The notes under the pieces are model-generated. The model was not told the origin of the DNA. It searched no databases and was given only the letters and a program-made list of their open reading frames with translations. The position numbers were made by a program, and so were the translations under genes. Shown piece after piece: positions 56,457-64,000 of a DNA stretch of 64,000 nt. Position 1 is the first letter of the stretch. Every line of letters begins with the position of its first letter. Location: contig CM057225.1 in NCBI GenBank assembly GCA_029891385.1, positions 75,417,887-75,481,886 of the forward strand, read 5' to 3'. This DNA is from Erythroxylum novogranatense (Eukaryota; Streptophyta; Magnoliopsida; Malpighiales; Erythroxylaceae).

Positions 56457-58785
56457 ACTCTTGGTCTTTCTTCTTCCAATATCCTAACTTCTACAACTCA
56501 TAACTTTTGATCTAGAACTCTAAAATTTACAAATTTGGTATCAATAGAAAGTTAAAAAGAAGCACTACAACTTCTAAGAAGGACTTAAAACCAATTCGGC
56601 CTCTAAAGGAGTCAAAATCTACCTCAAAGTGGCTACCTGAAAAAATGTCATCCTAAACAGTAACATAACCTCTAAAAATCATATTTTTCAGCTCCATGGT
56701 CCAAAAATGTCATACTTTATATCAATGAAAAGATACAAAGATAAACTTCCACCTTTAAGAAGACTTTATAAACAAATTTTATCTTTATGAGGGTCAAAAT
56801 TCCACTCAAACTTACTGTCTCGAAATTGTCATCTTAGACATCACCCAAACTTCCAAAATTTCACATCTTTCAATTCCCACATGCAAAAATGGCATATTAT
56901 ACATCGTTGGAAAGATATGAAATTCCTATATAACTTTCAAGAAGGCTACTTGATCCAATTTAACCTATATTAGTCCCGAATTTACCTCAAAGTCAGCATA
57001 CACAAAACCTACCCTTATGGATATTTACAAAAACAATGGAAAGTGACCTTTGGAACAACATTGGCAAAACACAATAAAACCTGAATATCTTTCATTAATA
57101 TCAAAATATGAGTTGTTACAAAGCTTTAGTAGGAATTTATAGCTCCAATATATTAAAGTCTCGGAAGTTTAAATTACAAAGAAGCCACATGAACAGTAAT
57201 TTTGCACCAAAAATGCAACTAAAGCTTTGTTCACAAAATATAGCTTTAAAATAAAATAAAAAGAAGCAAAAGGGAGTGATGCCTTGACCTCGGTTTGGTC
57301 ACTCATTTTCTTGCTCATCGCTTGTGGATGGGAAGGAAAGAAGGGGGGGTGAGCTCGACGACTCGTGAGTAACATATTTATAACTAAAAACAAGCAAAGA
57401 TCTTTGAATCATTTAATTCCAATGCCAAAATTTACATTGACAACTATGCCACATATGTGTTCCAAAATTTACAACTTATCAAGCAATTTACAAAATCAAT
57501 ACAACGAATGCATCAAAATAATTTCAAATCATAACCACAAAAACACATCAGAAATGGTTTGGGTGGATCCAAAACATAATGCACTACAAATTTTCACGTA
57601 GCGGTCATATGTAGTTGTGAACTTAGGGGAATCCGTGAGGAGTTCCATACCACTAGCGGGCAGGCGGAAAAAGCCTATAGATAAGTACACTTGACTTACT
57701 TAAAGGACCACCACAGACCCATATAAGCATACATTTCACATTTTTTCCAAACATATTGGCCAAAATGAAACATTCCCGAAAGGCAATTTTATAGCCCTTG
57801 CATTCTTTCAAAAATCACTTTCACATTCCTTTACAGTCATCAACACAATATGAAAACATTCTCATAATTCATTCACAAGAAAAAGACACATGTCACATTC
57901 TCAAATCATCCTAAAGGGTAATAAATACACATTTTCAAAGTTGTTGGAAAGCATTAAATTCCATTTATTAAAAGTAATTGTACTAGCTCATTTTCTCAAT
58001 TATAAAGATGTTACCCACCTTAAAATCCCTTACTTTAGACTTGCTCAAGATGCCTTTCCTCTAGCTCCTCTTGCTTACCTTGAATTTCTTCACAATCACA
58101 AAAACCCAAATCAAAAGAGATCTTAAAATTGGAGAACCTAAGGAAACAAAAGCATGAAATTTATCCTAGAACACTCATACCTATACTTTTCCTAAGCCAT
58201 TTGAATCAAAAACTCTTCAAAATTCTAAAAGATTTGAAACAACTAACCTTGAATCTCCACCCACAATTTTTTCTCTTTGGCTCTAATGGAAGATCAAGTC
58301 TTAATCTTTCTTTTTCCTTCTTGAAAAACTCTTAAAATCACTCTTCTAAAACAAAAAAAGATGAAACCCTAAGTTGTTCTTCTTCTTCTCTTCTTTCTCC
58401 TCTCAACCGAAACACTCTCCTCTCTTCTCCTTCAAATTTTCGTTCCTTCTTCTCCTAACACACAACAAGTCTTCTTTCTTTCTTTTAATGAAGCCAAAAA
58501 GACCAATCTACCCCTCCTTGTAACCCTTGTACCTTTTTACCTTAAGTGATCTTCCCATTTTGCCCTTATACATTCTTATTCCTTCAATTTAACTTACATC
58601 ATACTATACTCTAACTTAATCTTAATTTCTCCATTTAATACTTCTAATTCCATCAATCTAAGCAATAAATCCTCCAACCATTGACATGCTAATTAAACTC
58701 TAACCAAAAGCAATTAATCAAACAAAACCTAAAAAATACATTGAAATCATGCTTATTCAATAAGAAAAGAATTTGGGGGCCAACA
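56342..58785 (-). mobile_element. Solo LTR-3, 5' part
   Basis: On the minus strand it starts TGTTGGCCCCCAAATTC at 58785 and then carries: an AGGGCAAAATGGGAAGATCAC promoter-like block (about 58570-58545), a GAGGAGCTAGAGGAAAGGC block (58070-58045), GTTACTCACGAGTCG (57371-57357), degenerate GTTGTAG-type units (about 56940, 56750, 56570), and a GTCGAC array (56456-56342). It is completed by 36600-37073. Net length is 2.9 kb. ACTTA flanks the whole. Confidence 0.85.
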
Positions 58786-59195
58786 ACTTAGGTGGCATGT
58801 CTTTAATCAAAGGATTCACAATCATCAACTCAGTGCTAATGTGCTCAATGACCACTTTCTTTTCCTTAACACGTTCTCTTATGATTAAATATTTAAGATC
58901 GATATGCTTACTTCAACTTCCACCCTTATTGTTTTTAACCATAAAAATCACCATGGAGTTGTCACAATATAACTTTAACAGCTTAAAAATAGAATCCACA
59001 ACTTTAAGCCCAGATATAAAAATCTTTAACCATACACCATGCGAGGTGGTTTCAAAACATGATACGAACTCAACTTTCACAATAGAAGTAGCAGTCAAGG
59101 TCTTCTTAACACTTCTCTAAGATATAGCTCAAAGGATTATATGCTTATGTACAGATAGATTGAAAATCGAGAAGCAGATTTTGCTAACTACATTG
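58786..59195 (-). pseudogene. RNase H of an old Copia element
   Basis: Minus-strand fragments: SVKKTLTATSIVKVEFVSCFETTSHGVW (59115-59030; Glu position altered to Lys-Val), FISGLKVVDSIFKLLKLYCDNS (59010-58945), KHIDLKYLIIRERVKEKKVVIEHIS (58900-58830), and NPLIKDMPPK at 58790. It then continues at 36599 across LTR-3. Several stops. This is the outermost and oldest layer of the nest. Confidence 0.8.
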
Positions 59196-60357
59196 ATTTA
59201 AAAAAATCAATCTCATATTATATTTTACACTATTTAAAAAAAACTTTCAAAAAACAACGTCGTTTTACTTATTTCAATCCCAGCCTGAACTTGGCTCGTA
59301 GCCCGGTTGGGCCAAGGAGTCTTAGCTAATAACCCGGCCAACCGGGCCAAACTCAGGCCCAGTAGGGCCAAGATTGTCATCCCTAACTATTTTGGTTTTT
59401 ATATTTTTATACCATTTGTCTTGTTTATAACATAAGTCTCCACATATTAATATCTTTCCAAAAAGATGTGTAAATTAACTCCAATATTTCAAGTCCATAT
59501 ACAAAATTTCTTGTACTTTGCTCAAACAATGCTCAGTTGGACTCTTACGAAAAATTTATATAACATGACGGTTGTAAGTTCATAACTAAATACTTAAATC
59601 AAGCATAAAATATAGTTCTTGTACTTTGCTCAAAACAAAATGTCAATACTCATTTGTACCCTAAAAACATTTTTATATAACATAACTACTAAAAGTTCAC
59701 TCTTGATACAAAAAAAGCTAAAATAATATATAGTTTTTCTAAAATTATTTATACTTTAAATTTTTTGTAAAAATATTTATATTTTGTAAAAATCTTAAAT
59801 CAATCATTTCATTAAATTTTATCTTCAACTTTCGTTGACCTAGATGTTTTGCACAATATGATACTCCACATGGATAAGTATATCGCATGGAGGTTATTGA
59901 GAAAGTAAACGTAAGGGATGTTATGTGTTAAACATATTAATTTATTATTAATCATATTTACATAGTGTTACATATATTGAAATAATAATAATATTTAATT
60001 TGTAATATAAATTAATTTTATTAAACTTTTAAAAATAGTGTATCTATTAGTTTTAATATATTATGATTTAATAAGGAGTAAATTAATTTTCATAAAATTT
60101 TATGTATTATGTAACAATATTAAACAAGATGATTAATTTAATTTAATTTATAATTAATATTTATTGATTTATTTTTCATACTAATAATAAAATTACAAAT
60201 TTTATTATTTTACTAATTTATCATATTTACATCTCATTATTTATATGCAAATATAAAATATTTTTAAAATGTAATATCAATTTATTTTACTAAGAATTTA
60301 TATATTAGTGTATCATATTTCGTTAATAGTTATATTTTAGATTACAGTGAGATAGTC
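59196..60357. other. AT-rich intergenic stretch
   Basis: Mostly featureless. At 59285-59390 a short GC-rich patch contains AGCCCGGTTGGGCC and CCCGGCCAACCGGGCC as an inverted pair, ending near GTCATCCCTA. This looks like a terminal piece of a small DNA transposon, but no second end was found. Confidence 0.4.
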
Positions 60358-60652
60358 ACTATGTTGAAAATCGGATCGGTCGGTCGGTTCGACCGGTTCG
60401 ACTGGTGACCGGTCGGCTATTCGGTCTGGTTCACTCTTAAAAACTGGTTCTCAATTGAACCAGTGAGAACCGGTCAAAACCGATCAATTGATCGGTTCGA
60501 CCACTGGTTCAATAAATTTTTTTTGGTATATTTTTGTATTTTTTAATATTATTAATATTATATATAATTAAATATAATTATTGTATAATTATGACGTCCG
60601 GTAAACAGTAAGGCCTCCGATTTGATGATCGGTCCGAGTTTCAAAACACTGA
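60358..60652. mobile_element. hAT-like MITE of about 295 bp
   Basis: The left end ACTATGTTGAAAATCGGATCGGTC and the right end, read inverted, TCAGTGTTTTGAAACTCGGACCGATC are imperfect terminal inverted repeats. The flanks AGATAGTC (60350-60357) and AGATAGTA (60653-60660) form an 8-bp duplication with one mismatch, as for hAT elements. The inside is rich in GGTTCGACCGGTTCGAC-type repeats, with no coding capacity. Confidence 0.75.
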
Positions 60653-60908
60653 AGATAGTAGTTAGAGAATTAAGGATTCTCCATATGAAGCTTTACTCTG
60701 GGAAGTTTTGTAACCAAAGATCGTTGACCATATCCCCATCAAGTTTCTTTGTAATGAACCATTTTTCACTTTGCTTGTTTCAAGTAAAGAATTTGTCTTC
60801 ATATTTGAGCTCAATAACTTCTATATCCCTTACAAAATCTCTGAAGTTCCCATTAAAGTTTCTTAAGAATGCGTTGCCATCTTATTCTAATTCATATAAA
60901 GTACCTTA
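60653..60908 (-). pseudogene. LINE endonuclease fragment
   Basis: On the minus strand, RDFVRDIEVIELKYEDKFFT, WFITKKLDGDMVNDLWLQNFPE and SFIWRILNSLTT follow in order with one or two stops. They resemble the C-terminal half of a plant LINE endonuclease. The MITE inserted at one end of this fragment. Confidence 0.65.
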
Positions 60909-60924
60909 ACAAATCCAAGGGGAT

Positions 60925-62265
60925 CGAGTCTAGGAGTAAATTCTTTTCGGTTGTCCCTTTAACTTATATTTTTGAAAAGCATGATTAGAACTGTATACAA
61001 ATGAAAAACCAAAAGGGTTAATTATTTCACAAACTTTCCGCAAACTTCTTTGGCACCAACAAAATAAAAACAAACAAAATCGAAATAATAAAAATACTAA
61101 AAATTTGGTAACGTAATTCGACACACGTTGCCTATATCTGCGGGACCCTCACCCAGTGTAATACTTTCACAAAAGTACAATAGATTTACCCAAAGATTTA
61201 TTGAACCGACACCACTTAACCATTGACACTATTTCTGAACCTCACTTCCCGTGAAATAATTTAACACTCAATAGTACGACAATCTCGTACTAATCTCAAC
61301 AGAGAATTTTCTCAATTAATCTTTTAAAGAAAAAATAATAAACAAATAACTCAAGTGATGAATCAACTAAGAATAAAATCAGAAAACACTTGAGATAAAA
61401 GAAAGACTTCTATATGGTTTTATCTTCTCGAAATAATTCAGCTGAACCTTTTCACTATAGTTGATTCTTTCTACACAAAAATATGTCACAGTGCTTCGTC
61501 AATTTATCACTAGTGCCCACTTCACGTAGATGACTTCACTGCTTCATCAACTTACACTCTCAACCACGATTTTCGAACATCCATAATTCACTTCAGTTTA
61601 TTTAATAATTAACGTTTGCTGCGCCAACCCTTGCTCAGAAATCAATTTCACCGTGGCTCGCACAAAAGACAAGTTATTCAGTTGTTTCCATACATAAGCA
61701 CAACACTGTAGCTCCCAGTAAGGACACGTTATTCAGTTGATTTCGTGATGTGCGTCACAAGCCATATTCTCTTTGTTCATAGACAAATAAAACTTACTGC
61801 TTCAATGACACACGCGCGCACATTCTATTTGCCGCACACACACAACTTAGTTTCTTTAGCTTGCGTGTTTTTAATAGACTTCTATTATAAATCAAAGATG
61901 TATGCAACACACCTATCAAACATTGTTTAATAATCTTTCTTTTAATGCACAACGTAATCAACGCACTATTAAACAACACACCCACTAAGTTTATCTCACA
62001 CACACACACGTGGCTTCAACTTTTCCACACACATATATAAGCAACAAACTTATTCTATTGATAGAAGATATACACGATATTCACTTCACTTATTCTGTTA
62101 TTCACCAAAATCTCCGCAAAATAAATTTCTATTATCCTTTATCTACACCATCCAACAGTAACCTAATTAAATTCAAAATAAACCTTGATGCTACATTATC
62201 TTATATTCTCAATTATCTAATAATGCCAAAATTAAATAATAAGATATATAACATATATCTTAACA
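60925..62265 (-). repeat. Putative 3' LTR of a Copia element lacking pol
   Basis: On the minus strand the LTR starts TGTTAAGATATATG at 62265, directly after a purine run. It includes GGGTCCCGCAGATATAGGCAAC (61150-61130). Its far end, near 60925, could not be fixed to the base. No partner LTR is in the window. Confidence 0.6.
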
Positions 62266-62279
62266 ATCTTCTCCTTTTA
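62266..62279 (-). other. Polypurine tract of the right-edge Copia
   Basis: CTAAAAGGAGAAGAT on the minus strand, next to the TGTTAAG start of the LTR. Confidence 0.6.
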
Positions 62280-63155
62280 GCATTATTTGTCACATATTTG
62301 AAACCCTTAAATAACATAATTGAACATATAAATCAAATACACAATCCATATGACAAATACTCCCCCTTAATCAACATCAAATTCCAAAGAGCATTAAGTT
62401 ATTCAATCATGCAAATTTCTCTCCCTTAGAACAAAAAGATGCCAAAAAATAAGACAAATAATCAAATATATATCTTGAAATCTCCCATTGAATGAAACAT
62501 TCACCATAAACAATCTGATGTCTCCTCCTTGAGACAAAAAATATAATCATAATAATCACCAATAGATGCAGCGAAAGAATCATAAGCAGGTCAAGATGAT
62601 AATTTACCACCAATTAATACACATGCCAATATATCATTACTTCAAATCCATCTTTATAAGACTGATCAAATTCAAAAACTCAAGCAAATAAAGATGAGTG
62701 TTGCTAGTGTAGTGAGACAGAGAGATATTCGAGAAAGAGACCCATATTGGTGAGAGAGTTGAGGAGTCTTTGGTGGAGCCAAATAGAAGTCACAATGTAA
62801 ACTACTAAAAAGATAAGATGACAATAGCTACCTAAAACTAAAGAACAAAAGAAAATATTTTTTCGTTTTATTTTTTTGTTGTTTTTTTAACAACACAAAA
62901 AAATATTTCAAAAATATAAAACAAACTATCCCTATGCCTATCAAAGAATCTCAAACCTGGGCTTATTCCTCATCACATTATCTCAGTCATCAGTTTCTTC
63001 TTCAAAAATAATTGACTTGTCATCTGTTTGACCAGTTACTTCACAAACAGTAACTAACTATGAATTTATACATTTTCTTATTTTTTTTCCTTCACTACAT
63101 TTTTTGTGCTTGTACTGTACTTTCTAATCCAAGTTTGTTTCGATATCATATGATG
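62280..63155 (-). other. Non-coding internal region between gag and PPT
   Basis: Pol is expected here, but no integrase, RT or RNase H motif is found in any frame. A second purine run (TTGATTAAGGGGGAGT, near 62368) is visible on the minus strand. Confidence 0.55.
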
Positions 63156-64000
63156 CTACTGAAAATTTAATAGAGATTGTCTAGATTTTCGATTTTGACC
63201 CCTTTGAAACATCATTTGTAACATCTTGTAGCATCTCGATCTTATGTGCCTGATAACTTCGCAAAAATGACACGTTGGTACAAATCTTCTATTCTTTCTC
63301 AATGTTTCTTCTTCGCGGATAGATCTAGACATATTATTTTTCTCCTCATTCAGTTTAGAGCATTCACCCTTATAACCAATGTCTTGAAGATCCTCTTTAA
63401 CTTTACCAATTTCCAATAAGTTCTTTAGTTTTTTAATACCTCCATTTAACATTCTCAATCCCTTTTCGGTACTTACTAATTTCATTCTAGCTTCGCCAAA
63501 CTCATTTGATGTCAACATCAAATTCTTTTCTAACTCTTAGATGGTGTTATTCATGGAGAGATTCTCTTCCTTCAATTTTTCATTCTTTTTACATATTTTC
63601 ACCCATTTTTTGTGCATTAATTCGTAAGCCTCATAAAAGTTCTCCATTTTATCACTTGACCCACTTTCATCACTTTCATAATCTGAAATCAAGCTTTGAG
63701 TTGAATCGTTTACATTTTTCCCAAAATTTCCAAATTTACTCACTTTTTCATCTTCAGTTACTTCCTTCTCAGTTACAGTTAAACAAGTAACTGGACTTTT
63801 GCTGTACAAAGTAACTAACACATCATTATTCACAACTTCTTCTTCACTTCCGAATTCATTATCACTCCAAGTACTCATATAGGACTTTCCTTTTCTCTTC
63901 TTCACAGTATTAACACACTCCGCTTGAACATGTCCAAAGCCTTGACACTCACGTCATTGAATTCTTTTTACCTTTCTTTCTTCTTTTTGAGTTTTGGCTT
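63156..64000 (-). pseudogene. Copia Gag, C-terminal part, running off the right edge
   Basis: Two open frames (63905-63537 and 63521-63156) are joined across one stop. They read SYMSTWSDNEFGSEEEV, acidic stretches, a coiled coil (ENFYEAYELMHKKWVKICKKNEKL) and a zinc knuckle CHFCEVIRHIRSRCYK (CX2CX4HX4C with Ile where Gly is usual). It resembles the long Gag of the SIRE-like element at 53520-55221, but differs in sequence. Confidence 0.82.

Noticed and set aside
60370..60500. Free-standing palindromic regulatory cluster GGTTCGACCGG
   Set aside because: It lies within matching terminal repeats and an 8-bp duplication, so it is the interior of a MITE.
61794..62429. Open frames at the right side (61794-62009 minus, 62010-62429 plus)
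   Set aside because: They lie in the putative LTR and PPT region, are AT-rich, and resemble no protein family.

Overview
The window is plant nuclear DNA, most likely from a eudicot. It holds one intact host gene in a block of nested retrotransposons. The evidence is a Ty3 chromovirus with a chromodomain, Copia elements primed by initiator-Met tRNA, L1-type LINEs with a C-terminal RNase H, a tRNA-derived SINE, and a 14-exon gene of a plant-specific lipid-transfer family. No species can be named from the sequence alone.

Layout, left to right. Positions 1-6918 are the 3' half of a decayed Ty3 element of Tekay/Del type, ending in a 3.8-kb LTR. It sits inside a minus-strand LTR (LTR-A, 6919-13145), which is also split by a 4.4-kb solo LTR (LTR-1, 8378-12759, TSD TCAAT). 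LTR-A itself abuts a related fragment, LTR-B (13146-14023). Old relics follow on the plus strand: a LINE (14024-15540), a SINE (about 15541-15716) and Copia pol (15727-16480).

The host gene is at 17275-25378 on the minus strand. It encodes an 828-residue SMP plus triple-C2 protein (NTMC2T3-like), and all 14 exons splice in phase 0. A minus-strand LINE lies upstream at 26251-35311, split by solo LTR-2 (27923-32048, TSD GAAAC).

Positions 36300-59195 hold a four-layer nest. An old Copia pol end is split by solo LTR-3 (36600-58785, TSD ACTTA). LTR-3 is split by a full-length SIRE-like Copia on the minus strand (37074-56336, TSD ACATG). That Copia is split inside its protease by a second Copia on the plus strand (43908-53519, TSD AGACC). 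The right end carries a hAT-like MITE, a LINE endonuclease scrap, and a Copia that has gag and an LTR but no pol.

The most unusual signal is a set of short arrays of CG-centred palindromic motifs. They sit in a comparable place in at least five long LTRs, but the motif differs between copies (TCGCGA, CCGCGG, TGACGTCA, GTCGAC). Two of these motifs recur in unrelated Copia elements. The LTRs are otherwise built from degenerate units of about 190 bp and appear to carry the same blocks in different orders.
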